DNA from: Gammaproteobacteria bacterium
GTDB taxonomy: Bacteria; Pseudomonadota; Gammaproteobacteria; Enterobacterales; Psychrobiaceae
Assembly (NCBI GenBank): GCA_013214885.1
Contig: JABSRS010000168.1
Coordinates: 1-5,518, forward strand
Direction: 5' to 3'
DNA length: 5,518 nt
Shown here: positions 1-5,518 of the stretch, in pieces
Position numbering within the stretch: position 1 is the stretch's first letter
Layout of the letters: every line of letters begins with the position of its first letter
Made by a program: the position numbers and the translations under genes
The notes under the pieces: generated by a model
The model's input: the letters and a program-made list of their open reading frames with translations, nothing else
Database searches by the model: none
What the model was told of the DNA's origin: nothing

Positions 1-46
1 CACTTTTCCCTGAGCCTGAACTGCCACTGACTATGGTGAGTTTCAC
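1..46 (-). CDS. rapZ: RNase adapter protein RapZ, N-terminal fragment (3' end outside window)
   Basis: Only the first 15 codons are visible: (M)KLTIVSGSSGSGKS, starting at GTG 44-46. This matches the start of RapZ (formerly YhbJ; E. coli MVLMIVSGRSGSGKS) and contains the Walker A loop GSSGSGKS at residues 8-15. In enterobacteria RapZ binds the small RNA GlmZ and guides RNase E to it, controlling GlmS and hence UDP-GlcNAc precursor supply; its N-terminal domain is an ATPase-like fold. Whether this host has GlmY/GlmZ is unknown. The gene normally follows ptsN, but here it follows hpf directly after 179 bp. The assignment rests on a short motif plus synteny. A generic P-loop kinase is the alternative. 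Confidence 0.85.
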   Translation of the reverse strand, partial: MKLTIVSGSSGSGKS

Positions 47-54
47 GTCTAATT

Positions 55-60
55 TCCTTT
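55..60 (-). promoter_or_regulatory. Ribosome binding site of rapZ
   Basis: AAAGGA on the minus strand lies 8 nt before the GTG at 44-46. An in-frame TAA at 59-61 closes the frame upstream, so the GTG is the only reasonable start. Confidence 0.75.
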
Positions 61-100
61 ATATGAGAGTTGATCATTGTTGATTTGATATTATGCGGAA

Positions 101-127
101 ATTATATACTAACTAATTAAGAGTTAA
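101..127 (-). promoter_or_regulatory. Putative sigma-70 promoter for rapZ
   Basis: Reading the minus strand, TTAACT (122-127) and a perfect TATAAT (101-106) are separated by 15 bp, or 16 bp if TTTAAC is taken as the -35. Transcription would start near 94, leaving about 48 nt before the rapZ GTG. The position, just downstream of the hairpin and upstream of a good ribosome site, is sensible. The -35 is weak, the spacing is short and the area is AT-rich, so chance is possible. Confidence 0.4.
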
Positions 128-152
128 AGTAAAAAATGAGAAGGGCTCCGAT

Positions 153-190
153 GCGAGTTGTAGATAGAGCAGACTCTAATTACAGCTCGC
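153..190. repeat. Strong imperfect hairpin between hpf and rapZ
   Basis: Positions 153-169 (GCGAGTTGTAGATAGAG) pair with 174-190 around the loop CAGA. Of 17 stem positions, 14 are Watson-Crick, one is an A/A mismatch (164/179), and two (158/185 and 163/180) are G-U wobbles if the plus strand is read but A/C mismatches if the minus strand is read. Neither side is followed directly by a T-run; the nearest on the minus strand is T6 at 131-136, about 16 nt past the stem. It could be a 3'-end or processing structure for the rpoN-hpf mRNA, a folded element ahead of rapZ, a small RNA, or a remnant of a short palindromic repeat. The sequence alone does not decide. Confidence 0.75.
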
Positions 191-225
191 CGTCATGATG
201 ATTATGTGAGTGATAATTTAGGCGT

Positions 226-513
226 TTAGCGCCTGGTCATTTTCTCTTTGTGCTTAATTATTTGACGATCAAGCTTATGAATTAATGCATCAATGGCTGC
301 GTACATGTCTGCGTTGCTTGAATTGGCAAAGACCTCACCGCCATTGAGGTGCAAAGTTGCTTCGGCAATTTGTTGAAGCTTTTCAACATTAAGTACTACA
401 TGGACATTATTAATGTGTTCAAAATGGCGTTCAAGCTTGCCAAATTTACTATGGACGTACTCGTGAAGTGAATCGGTAATTTCTACGTGGTGACCAGTTA
501 AATTAATTTGCAT
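226..513 (-). CDS. hpf: Short-form ribosome hibernation promoting factor HPF
   Basis: HPF binds the decoding region of the 30S subunit in stationary phase and, together with RMF, promotes inactive 100S ribosome dimers. The 95-residue protein matches E. coli HPF (95 aa) along its length: MQINLTGHHVEITDSL corresponds to MQLNITGNNVEITEAL, then VVLNVEK, ATLHLNGGE and DMYAAIDALIHKLDRQI. It is the short form, lacking the C-terminal dimerisation domain of long HPF. A possible start three codons upstream (ATG at 520-522) would add MFY, but it abuts the GGAGG site, and the family starts at MQ. The gene begins 27 bp after rpoN and is probably cotranscribed with it. YfiA/RaiA is a close paralogue, but the ending (HKEKMTRR, no long acidic tail) and the locus favour HPF. 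Confidence 0.96.
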   Translation of the reverse strand: MQINLTGHHVEITDSLHEYVHSKFGKLERHFEHINNVHVVLNVEKLQQIAEATLHLNGGEVFANSSNADMYAAIDALIHKLDRQIIKHKEKMTRR

Positions 514-522
514 ATAAAACAT

Positions 523-527
523 CCTCC
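523..527 (-). promoter_or_regulatory. Ribosome binding site that fixes the hpf start
   Basis: GGAGG on the minus strand lies directly against an upstream ATG at 520-522 (no spacing) but 9 nt from the ATG at 511-513. The second spacing is the functional one, which supports the shorter 95-residue HPF starting MQINLTG. Confidence 0.8.
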
Positions 528-540
528 GTTGGGTAAAAAC

Positions 541-2022
541 TTAAAGTAAGCTCTTTCTTTGGTTGGAAGGTGGAATTGATAATGCGTCACGATACTTTGC
601 AATGGTTCTGCGAGCGACTTTAATTCCTTGTTCCGCTAACAACTCGACAATCTTACTATCACTTAATGGCTTCTTACGATTTTCAGCCGCCACTAGTTTT
701 TTAATTATGGCACGAATTGCGGTCGAAGAGCACTCCCCACCATTTTCGGTACTAACATGACTGGAAAAGAAATACTTTAACTCAAAAATACCACGTGGTG
801 TATGCATATATTTCTGAGTTGTTACCCGTGAAATAGTTGATTCGTGCATTTCTACAGCTTCGGCCACGTCATTTAACACTAATGGTTTCATCGCCTCTTC
901 ACCATACTCAAAAAAGCCACGTTGCTGCATTACAATACAGTTGGAGACTTTTAGCAGCGTTTCATTGCGACTATCAATGCTCTTGATAAACCATTTTGCT
1001 TCTTGCAAATGGTTGCGAATAAATTGAGTGTCGCTACTGTTTTTACTGGTTTTACTCAGAGCGGCATACTGCTGGTTAACTCTAATCTTAGGTAAACAGT
1101 CGGGGTTTAGCTCTACTACCCAGCGTCCTTTGATTTTTTTGACTGAGACATCTGGAATAACATACTCATCCTTGGCTTTGATTATCGTGCTACCAGGGTG
1201 AGGATTTAAGGTTTGAATAAGCCTAATTGATTCTGCAAGCTGATGCTCTTTTAGCTTAGTCTTTCTCGATAATGTCCGATAATCACGCAGGGCTAATAAT
1301 TCCATGTATCCAGAAACTAAGACAATAGCTTCATCACGCCATGGCGTGTCCTCTGGCAGGTGTTTTAGTTGAATAGCCAGGCATTCACCAGGAGTTCGCG
1401 CAGCAACACCAACAGGGTCGAAGTGCTGAATCCGCTTTAAAACGACCAAGACTTCATCAATATCTACTTCAGGATCGGCCATCGCATCAAGAATGTCTTG
1501 CGGAGTTTGAGTTAAGTAACCACTTTCTTCAATGGCATCGATAATCGCAATCGCGATCGCTCGGTCTGTCTCGGTGAATGGCGTTAGATTCATTTGCCAC
1601 ATCAGATGATCTTGGAGATTTTCGGTGGTTTCACCTTGATAGATGTAATCGTCACTTAATGGCCCGCTCGAGGCTGCGGGTGCTGCAGACGTATAATCGT
1701 CCCAGGTGCTGTCAATGGGCAGTTCATCACTGATGGTTTGTTGTTCAAGGGCTTCAGAGGTTTCGATGGTACTTGAATCAATCGTTTCAGCTACCTCGGT
1801 ATTGCTAATTTCAGATTGCGAATTGTGGTCATTGCTAGCATCGTCACTATCCGAAGTTGACTCGTTCGCTTCATCCACTTCAAGCAAAGGGTTAGCGTCT
1901 AGCGCCTCCTGAATCTCCGTTTGTAGATCCATCGTCGATAATTGTAATAACCTGATTGCCTGTTGAAGCTGAGGCGTCATGGTCAAAGACTGACCAAGTT
2001 TTAACTGCAAAGTAGCTTTCAT
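541..2022 (-). CDS. rpoN: RNA polymerase sigma-54 factor RpoN
   Basis: RpoN directs RNA polymerase to -24/-12 promoters and needs AAA+ enhancer-binding activators to open them. It governs nitrogen assimilation, motility and other traits in gammaproteobacteria. The 493-residue protein has the glutamine/leucine-rich region I (about 1-48, starting [19 protein letters not shown]), which contacts activators. Region II (about 49-126) is strongly acidic and serine-rich. The core-binding region starts at about 135. The DNA-binding part has a helix-turn-helix (about 386-411), the FFSSH segment (418-422), and the RpoN box [10 protein letters not shown] (470-479) that reads the -24 element. It is slightly longer than E. 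coli RpoN (477), probably in the variable acidic region. The ATG at 2020-2022 has a short TGGA ribosome site 5 nt upstream. No frameshift or missing motif is seen. Confidence 0.98.
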   Translation of the reverse strand: MKATLQLKLGQSLTMTPQLQQAIRLLQLSTMDLQTEIQEALDANPLLEVDEANESTSDSDDASNDHNSQSEISNTEVAETIDSSTIETSEALEQQTISDELPIDSTWDDYTSAAPAASSGPLSDDYIYQGETTENLQDHLMWQMNLTPFTETDRAIAIAIIDAIEESGYLTQTPQDILDAMADPEVDIDEVLVVLKRIQHFDPVGVAARTPGECLAIQLKHLPEDTPWRDEAIVLVSGYMELLALRDYRTLSRKTKLKEHQLAESIRLIQTLNPHPGSTIIKAKDEYVIPDVSVKKIKGRWVVELNPDCLPKIRVNQQYAALSKTSKNSSDTQFIRNHLQEAKWFIKSIDSRNETLLKVSNCIVMQQRGFFEYGEEAMKPLVLNDVAEAVEMHESTISRVTTQKYMHTPRGIFELKYFFSSHVSTENGGECSSTAIRAIIKKLVAAENRKKPLSDSKIVELLAEQGIKVARRTIAKYRDALSIPPSNQRKSLL

Positions 2023-2076
2023 TTAAATCCATTATATTATTAAGACAGCTGTAACAACTATTGAGCTATGGCTCTA
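2023..2076 (-). promoter_or_regulatory. lptB-rpoN gap with a possible weak rpoN promoter
   Basis: This 54-bp gap is the only spacer over 30 bp between lptB and hpf. On the minus strand it has a perfect -10 match TATAAT (2031-2036) and a partial -35 TTGTTA (2052-2057) separated by 15 bp, which is short. If used, transcription would start at about 2024, almost on the rpoN ATG, giving a near-leaderless mRNA. A small GAGC-CATA-GCTC stem (2063-2074) and the palindrome ACAGCTGT (2045-2052) are also present. There is no T-run, so I see no terminator, and readthrough from lptB is likely. AT-rich spacers produce such -10 matches by chance. Confidence 0.25.
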
Positions 2077-2802
2077 CTATAATCTGAATTGGTCACCTAA
2101 ATATACATCTCTAACCGTTTGATTGGTTAATATCTCACTAGGTTGACCTTGCGCAATCATTTCACCATGACTAACAATATAAGCAAACTCACAAACATCA
2201 AGTGTTTCACGAACGTTATGATCGGTAATTAACACGCCTAAGCCGCGAGTTTTTAATTGCTGAATGATTTTCTTAATATCAATCACCGAGATAGGATCAA
2301 CACCTGCAAATGGTTCGTCGAGCAAAATAAAGTCAGGATCAGCTGCTAATGCCCGTGCAATTTCGACCCGACGACGTTCGCCGCCTGATAAAGCCATGCC
2401 AAGACTGTCACGAATATGCTCGATATGAAACTCTTGTAACAGACTCTCTAATTTGTCTATCCGCTGTTGCTTGGTCAATGATTTACGGGTTTGTAAAATA
2501 GCCATGATGTTATCAACCACAGATAGTTTACGAAATATTGAAGACTCCTGGGGTAAATAACCAATGCCATGACGAGCGCGCAAGTGCATCGGCATCATGG
2601 TTATATCGTGATCATCAATTGATACACTGCCATTGTCACTGGGCACAAGCCCGACCACCATATAGAAGGTGGTGGTTTTTCCCGCACCGTTAGGGCCGAG
2701 TAAACCAACAATTTGACCTTGAGCAACCTCGAGGGAAACGTCTTTAACCACTTGGCGACCTGAATAGATTTTAGCTAAGTTTCGTGCAATTAGTGTTGCC
2801 AT
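2077..2802 (-). CDS. lptB: LPS export ABC transporter ATP-binding protein LptB
   Basis: LptB is the cytoplasmic ATPase dimer that powers LPS extraction by LptB2FGC. The 241-residue protein has the full set of ABC motifs: Walker [10 protein letters not shown] (36-44, Lys42), Q-loop Gln85 in YLPQESS, signature [15 protein letters not shown] (138-152), Walker B ILLDEP (159-164) with catalytic Glu163, D-loop around Asp169, and switch His195 in ITDHNVRET. Phe90 and Arg91 after the Q-loop match the E. coli residues that contact the LptF/LptG coupling helices. The C-terminus ends YLGDQFRL, close to E. coli YLGEDFRL. The start has only a weak purine-rich ribosome site inside the end of lptA, 3 bp away. 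The partners lptF and lptG are not here; in relatives they lie at a separate locus. Confidence 0.98.
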   Translation of the reverse strand: MATLIARNLAKIYSGRQVVKDVSLEVAQGQIVGLLGPNGAGKTTTFYMVVGLVPSDNGSVSIDDHDITMMPMHLRARHGIGYLPQESSIFRKLSVVDNIMAILQTRKSLTKQQRIDKLESLLQEFHIEHIRDSLGMALSGGERRRVEIARALAADPDFILLDEPFAGVDPISVIDIKKIIQQLKTRGLGVLITDHNVRETLDVCEFAYIVSHGEMIAQGQPSEILTNQTVRDVYLGDQFRL

Positions 2803-2805
2803 AAA

Positions 2806-3324
2806 TTAATCTTTTTTATCAGTGGTCGGTTGCAATATCGTGATAACACGCTTACTTGGGTCACTATCGCCTTTAGAATTGCCATTAGCAATCAATACCT
2901 TGTGAGCCATATCGTAACTAATAAATTGACTTTTAACTAATGATTCGTTTTGCTGTAGCTGAGCATCAATATTTAAGGTAATGGTGTTGTTGGCGCGTTC
3001 AAATCGAATTGCCTTGGCACTAGCTTTTACGGTGCCGTCTAATTCGAGAGCTTGACTAAAAGTCGCCGGATTGCCCGTTAGCACCATCACTTCTTGGCCT
3101 GGTTGACCGTTGTTATGAATTTTTAACAGGTCAGCGGTAATTAATATCGACCCTTGCTTAATCGTGACGTTACCCGAATAAATCGCAAAACTATTATCAA
3201 TATCGATCTTTTGATTATCAGAAAAAATTAGCGTTGGTTGGTTGATATCGTCATCTAATGCCATTGCATTATTGCTGATGAAAAGGGCTATCGTGATGAA
3301 GATGCTAGCTTTTAATGTTGTCAT
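2806..3324 (-). CDS. lptA: LPS transport periplasmic bridge protein LptA
   Basis: LptA polymerises head-to-tail to form the periplasmic bridge carrying LPS from LptC to LptD at the outer membrane. The 172-residue precursor has a signal peptide: Lys5, a hydrophobic core at about residues 6-17, and an AMA motif suggesting signal peptidase I cleavage after residue 22. The mature part begins near LDDDINQPTLIFSDNQ and contains the OstA/LptA repeats, for example YSGNVTIKQGSILITADLL and GNPATFSQ, which align with E. coli YTGNV/VTQGTIKINAD and GKPATFYQ regions. The C-terminus is slightly shorter than in E. coli (185). The ATG at 3322-3324 lies inside lptC, giving a 20-nt overlap, and only a weak AGG precedes it, so translational coupling is likely. 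The stop is 3 bp before lptB. Confidence 0.95.
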   Translation of the reverse strand: MTTLKASIFITIALFISNNAMALDDDINQPTLIFSDNQKIDIDNSFAIYSGNVTIKQGSILITADLLKIHNNGQPGQEVMVLTGNPATFSQALELDGTVKASAKAIRFERANNTITLNIDAQLQQNESLVKSQFISYDMAHKVLIANGNSKGDSDPSKRVITILQPTTDKKD

Positions 3325-3868
3325 ATACAGCCTGTATGTCTTTAATTAGTTCAATTTGTTGTTGATTTAAGTCCGCTTTAAGACCAACACCCGTAATATG
3401 AAATTTTTCACCAATCACTTTGATTGGTTGTTTACTCGTTACCATCATGGTCGTTAAATCAATTTCTAAGCGAGATGTGGTAATCGTTTTGACGACGGCA
3501 GTGGAGTCGATAGAACTTATAATAACATTATTTTTTAAAACCACATGATCCCTTTGGTTGAAAACACCAATGTCAGCCGATATTTTCCATTTGGCTGCTC
3601 CGCCATTGGGATAAATGATATAGCTTGGTTTCGTAAACTCTGTAATGTTGGCACTATCAAAGTGGAGCATTTGCTTGGCATGAACTTCTGAGGCTAAAAA
3701 GCCTAATTGGTTAAATTGGCGCAATGTCATATCTAGCGCGACAAAATCTGGCTGAAGTTCTTGTTCAGCGGTATTATTTTTTGGTTGGTTGAACGACCAA
3801 AAAGGATTCCAAAACAGTAACAGCCCTGAAACAAAAAATAGGCAAATTAATAGACCTACCCGACTCAT
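3305..3868 (-). CDS. lptC: LPS export system protein LptC (bitopic inner-membrane component)
   Basis: LptC sits in the inner membrane with LptB2FG and receives LPS from it, handing it to LptA in the periplasm. The 187-residue protein (E. coli 191) begins with a short cytoplasmic tip (MSR), one transmembrane helix at about residues 4-20, then an aromatic-rich stretch (FWNPFWSF). The rest is a periplasmic beta-jellyroll-type domain, recognisable from alternating beta strands, the KWKISADIGVF strand (E. coli: TWSVKADKAKL), a segment like SRLEIDLTTMMVTSKQPI, and GVGLKADLNQQQIEL near the end. The ATG at 3866-3868 has an AAGG about 9 nt upstream, inside the end of kdsC, and overlaps that stop as ATGA. 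Sequence identity in LptC is generally low, so fold pattern and gene position carry the call. Confidence 0.95.
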   Translation of the reverse strand: MSRVGLLICLFFVSGLLLFWNPFWSFNQPKNNTAEQELQPDFVALDMTLRQFNQLGFLASEVHAKQMLHFDSANITEFTKPSYIIYPNGGAAKWKISADIGVFNQRDHVVLKNNVIISSIDSTAVVKTITTSRLEIDLTTMMVTSKQPIKVIGEKFHITGVGLKADLNQQQIELIKDIQAVYDNIKS

Positions 3869-4419
3869 ACACTCATACCTTGAGCATTTTTCAATTTGTC
3901 TTGGCTGGCTAAGATCAGATCACAACATTCTCTAACCGCGCCATAGCCGCCTTTAATAAAAGTTTGGTAATCACAGTCAATCAATAAAGCGGGGTGCGCA
4001 TCATTAACCGCAATACCCAATCCACAATGATCCATTACTGGTTTATCGACCACGTCATCGCCAATGTATCCTATTTGGTGAGACTCAAGGTTTAACTGCG
4101 CCATTAACTGCTGATAAGCATCAAATTTGTTGTCTTGAGCTTGGAATATATGGGTAATACCAAGGCCAGTCATGCGTTTCTCGACAATGGCAGACTTGCG
4201 ACCTGTAATAATCGCAACCTCGATCCCTGCGTTGATTAGGGCTTTAATCCCGAAACCATCTCTGGTGTGAAAGGCTTTCAACTCTTCACCATCATTACCC
4301 AGATATATTCGGCCATCTGAAAACACGCCATCAACATCACAGACTAATAATTTAATCTGCTGCGCCTTAACCCACACTGACTGATTAATTGGTCCATACA
4401 AGGTGTTTATTTTAGACAT
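3865..4419 (-). CDS. kdsC: 3-deoxy-D-manno-octulosonate 8-phosphate phosphatase
   Basis: KdsC removes the phosphate from Kdo 8-phosphate to give free Kdo before activation by KdsB. It belongs to the C0 (capless) branch of the HAD superfamily, which acts as a tetramer. The 184-residue protein shows the HAD motifs in order: CDVDGV with nucleophile Asp28 and acid/base Asp30, IITGRKS with Thr72, Lys98 in the DNKFDAY segment, and GDDVVD at 120-125 for magnesium binding. The C-terminal GGYGAVRE segment is typical of KdsC and contributes to the neighbouring subunit's active site in the family. The ATG shares its A with the kdsD stop, and its own TGA overlaps the lptC start by 4 nt, so translation is probably coupled on both sides. 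Nothing is missing or unusual. Confidence 0.97.
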   Translation of the reverse strand: MSKINTLYGPINQSVWVKAQQIKLLVCDVDGVFSDGRIYLGNDGEELKAFHTRDGFGIKALINAGIEVAIITGRKSAIVEKRMTGLGITHIFQAQDNKFDAYQQLMAQLNLESHQIGYIGDDVVDKPVMDHCGLGIAVNDAHPALLIDCDYQTFIKGGYGAVRECCDLILASQDKLKNAQGMSV

Positions 4420-5393
4420 TAGACAACTCCCGCTCTTAACATATCTAGCATGTTTAACGCGCCAATAGGTTTATTGTTATCATCGACAATAAACAAGCCA
4501 TTAATATTTTTATCTTCCATTAACTTTAGCGCACTCGCGGCCAATAAGTTACCACTAAGTGTAATCGGGTCTTTTGTCATGACTTGCTTGATAGCGGTGG
4601 TGTGGAAATCTAACTTCTGGTCTAGGGTTCTACGTAAGTCACCATCGGTAAATAAACCAATAAGTACTCCTTGGTCATCAACGATACCCGTCATGCCTAG
4701 CCCTTTTTGTGAAACCTCTAATAGCGCCAAACTAATGCTAACATCTGGAGTAACAATCGGCAGTTCCTGACCCTGATGTGCGACATCTAACACTTTGAGT
4801 AATAGCTTGCGACCAAGCGCGCCACCGGGGTGAGAAAGCGCAAAGTCATCAGCGGTAAAGCCTTTCGCTTGTAATAAGGCCACGGCTAAGGCATCACCCA
4901 TTACCAGCGTTGCTGTGGTGCTTGATGTTGGTGCCAGACCTAGCGGACAGGCTTCTTGTGAAACCGCAATACAAAGGTGAATACACGACAGCGTAGCCAT
5001 TGGTGAGCTTGGGTTACCAGTCATGGCAATGACTGGTACACCGATTCGTTCCATCACTGGAAATAGGGTGAGTATTTCTGCCGAGGTACCTGAATTAGAA
5101 ATTGATAATACGATGTCATCTTTGGTGATCATGCCCAAATCGCCGTGGCTTGCTTCGCCAGGATGAACAAAAAATGCAGGAGTGCCAGTACTTGCAAGGG
5201 TCGCAGCCATTTTCTTTGCGATGTGGCCTGATTTACCCATACCCATGACGATAACCTTGCCTTTGCAACTTATAATTAGTTGGCAAGCTTTGGCGAAATC
5301 ATCATTAATGTATTGTTTAATTTCGCTTAACGCGAGTATTTCAGTGGCTAAGACATCTTGCCCCCATTGCTGAAACTCTTGAAAAGTAGGCAT
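4419..5393 (-). CDS. kdsD: D-arabinose 5-phosphate isomerase (Kdo biosynthesis)
   Basis: KdsD interconverts D-ribulose 5-phosphate and D-arabinose 5-phosphate in the cytoplasm, the entry step to Kdo for LPS. The 324-residue protein matches the usual length (E. coli about 328). An N-terminal SIS sugar-isomerase domain (about residues 35-180) carries GMGKSGH with Lys54, ISNSG with Glu106 shortly after it, Glu147 in QEACPLG, and His188 in LSHPGGALGR. By my alignment these correspond to E. coli Lys59, Glu111, Glu152 and His193, so the active site looks complete. Two CBS modules follow (about 205-262 and 268-324), the first with the FTDGDLRR motif. The ATG at 5391-5393 has only a weak GAGA-type ribosome site and probably relies on readthrough from yrbG, 10 bp upstream. 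The stop overlaps the kdsC start by one base (TAATG). A GutQ-type paralogue is possible by sequence alone, but the neighbours favour KdsD. Confidence 0.97.
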   Translation of the reverse strand: MPTFQEFQQWGQDVLATEILALSEIKQYINDDFAKACQLIISCKGKVIVMGMGKSGHIAKKMAATLASTGTPAFFVHPGEASHGDLGMITKDDIVLSISNSGTSAEILTLFPVMERIGVPVIAMTGNPSSPMATLSCIHLCIAVSQEACPLGLAPTSSTTATLVMGDALAVALLQAKGFTADDFALSHPGGALGRKLLLKVLDVAHQGQELPIVTPDVSISLALLEVSQKGLGMTGIVDDQGVLIGLFTDGDLRRTLDQKLDFHTTAIKQVMTKDPITLSGNLLAASALKLMEDKNINGLFIVDDNNKPIGALNMLDMLRAGVV

Positions 5394-5403
5394 AATCTAT
5401 TCT

Positions 5404-5518
5404 CTAAATAAATAAGATAACTTGGTAGGAAATAAAAGCAGCTAATAATAGCCCACCCTCAAATCGGGAAATTGTTCGTTTGCCCATGATCTGCCAACAC
5501 ATTAAGAATAACGCAAAG
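5404..5518 (-). CDS. yrbG: YrbG-family calcium/sodium antiporter, C-terminal fragment (5' end outside window)
   Basis: An open frame enters from the right edge and ends at a TAG at 5404-5406, leaving 37 visible residues. It reads as a hydrophobic segment (FALFLMCWQIM), a short basic loop (GKRTISRFEGG) and a second hydrophobic segment (LLLAAFISYQVILFI) that ends the protein. This fits the last two transmembrane helices of a cation/calcium exchanger (CaCA family) of the YrbG type, where an Arg-x-Glu-Gly-Gly turn precedes the final helix. Family membership is inferred from this short tail plus gene order, since yrbG directly precedes kdsD in E. coli and relatives. The stop is 10 bp before the kdsD start, so it is probably cotranscribed. 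With only the tail visible, ion-binding motifs cannot be checked and specificity is unknown. Confidence 0.78.
   Translation of the reverse strand, partial: FALFLMCWQIMGKRTISRFEGGLLLAAFISYQVILFI

Noticed and set aside
131..149. T6 run on the minus strand preceded by GAG-CCCTT-CTC as a terminator
   Set aside because: The stem is only 3 bp. The strong hairpin at 153-190 is about 16 nt away, too far for standard intrinsic termination.
136..198. 20-codon plus-strand reading frame (ATG at 136, TGA at 196-198)
   Set aside because: It has no ribosome site, runs straight through the hairpin, and its product resembles nothing I recognise.
220..234. Small AGGCG/CGCCT stem over the hpf stop codon as a terminator
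   Set aside because: The stem is only 5 bp, and the following minus-strand sequence (AAATTATCA) is not a U-run. It is too weak to call an intrinsic terminator.
708..722. TGGCACGAATTGC resembling a sigma-54 promoter inside rpoN
   Set aside because: The GG to GC spacing is 8 instead of 10, and it points along the plus strand with no gene downstream.
1335..1348. 14-bp perfect palindrome CACGCCATGGCGTG in rpoN
   Set aside because: A loopless palindrome of this length is expected about once in a few such windows. It lies in conserved coding sequence and has no associated site.
1540..1560. GCGATCGC octamer and repeated ATCG units in rpoN
   Set aside because: They arise from codons for an Ala-Ile-Ala-Ile stretch. 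The octamer is a cyanobacterial HIP1 motif only by coincidence here.
2654..2680. ACCACC/GGTGGT stem followed by TTTTT on the plus strand, like an antisense terminator in lptB
   Set aside because: It is explained by codons of the conserved Thr-Thr-Thr of Walker A and the nearby Val-Val-Gly. No plus-strand gene leads into it.
3233..3794. Repeated TTGGTTGGTTGA words in lptA (3235) and lptC (3782)
   Set aside because: Both encode Asn-Gln-Pro in unrelated contexts. Two short copies do not support a repeat family.

Overview
This window is a compact, almost fully coding stretch of a gammaproteobacterial chromosome. Every gene is on the minus strand, so transcription runs from position 5518 towards position 1. 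The gene order is a 3' fragment of yrbG (calcium/sodium antiporter family), then kdsD, kdsC, lptC, lptA, lptB, rpoN, hpf and the first 15 codons of rapZ. This is the conserved Kdo/LPS-transport/sigma-54 locus familiar from Escherichia coli. The AT-rich composition and the protein sequences suggest a marine Alteromonadales-type bacterium, perhaps Colwellia- or Thalassotalea-like. That placement is an inference made without any search.

Positions 2077-5518 hold the envelope block. KdsD and KdsC make Kdo, the sugar that joins lipid A to the LPS core. LptC, LptA and LptB are parts of the machine that extracts finished LPS from the inner membrane and passes it across the periplasm. The genes are tightly packed: 10 bp between yrbG and kdsD, a 1-nt overlap kdsD/kdsC, a 4-nt overlap kdsC/lptC, a 20-nt overlap lptC/lptA, and 3 bp between lptA and lptB. 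This strongly suggests one polycistronic, translationally coupled unit.

Positions 226-2076 hold the rpoN part. After a 54-bp gap with a possible internal promoter comes rpoN (sigma-54), then 27 bp later hpf (ribosome hibernation factor).

Positions 47-225 are the longest non-coding stretch (179 bp) and the least ordinary part of the window. In E. coli ptsN (enzyme IIA-Ntr) lies between hpf and rapZ. Here there is no room for it, and the GTG start of rapZ follows directly. The gap contains a strong imperfect hairpin (17-position stem, CAGA loop, 153-190) and a plausible promoter for rapZ. All genes look intact and normal in length, and I see no mobile element, CRISPR array, tRNA or rRNA. The window is mostly conserved housekeeping sequence, and I found no convincing new multi-gene system. 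The rewired hpf-rapZ junction is what deserves a second look.
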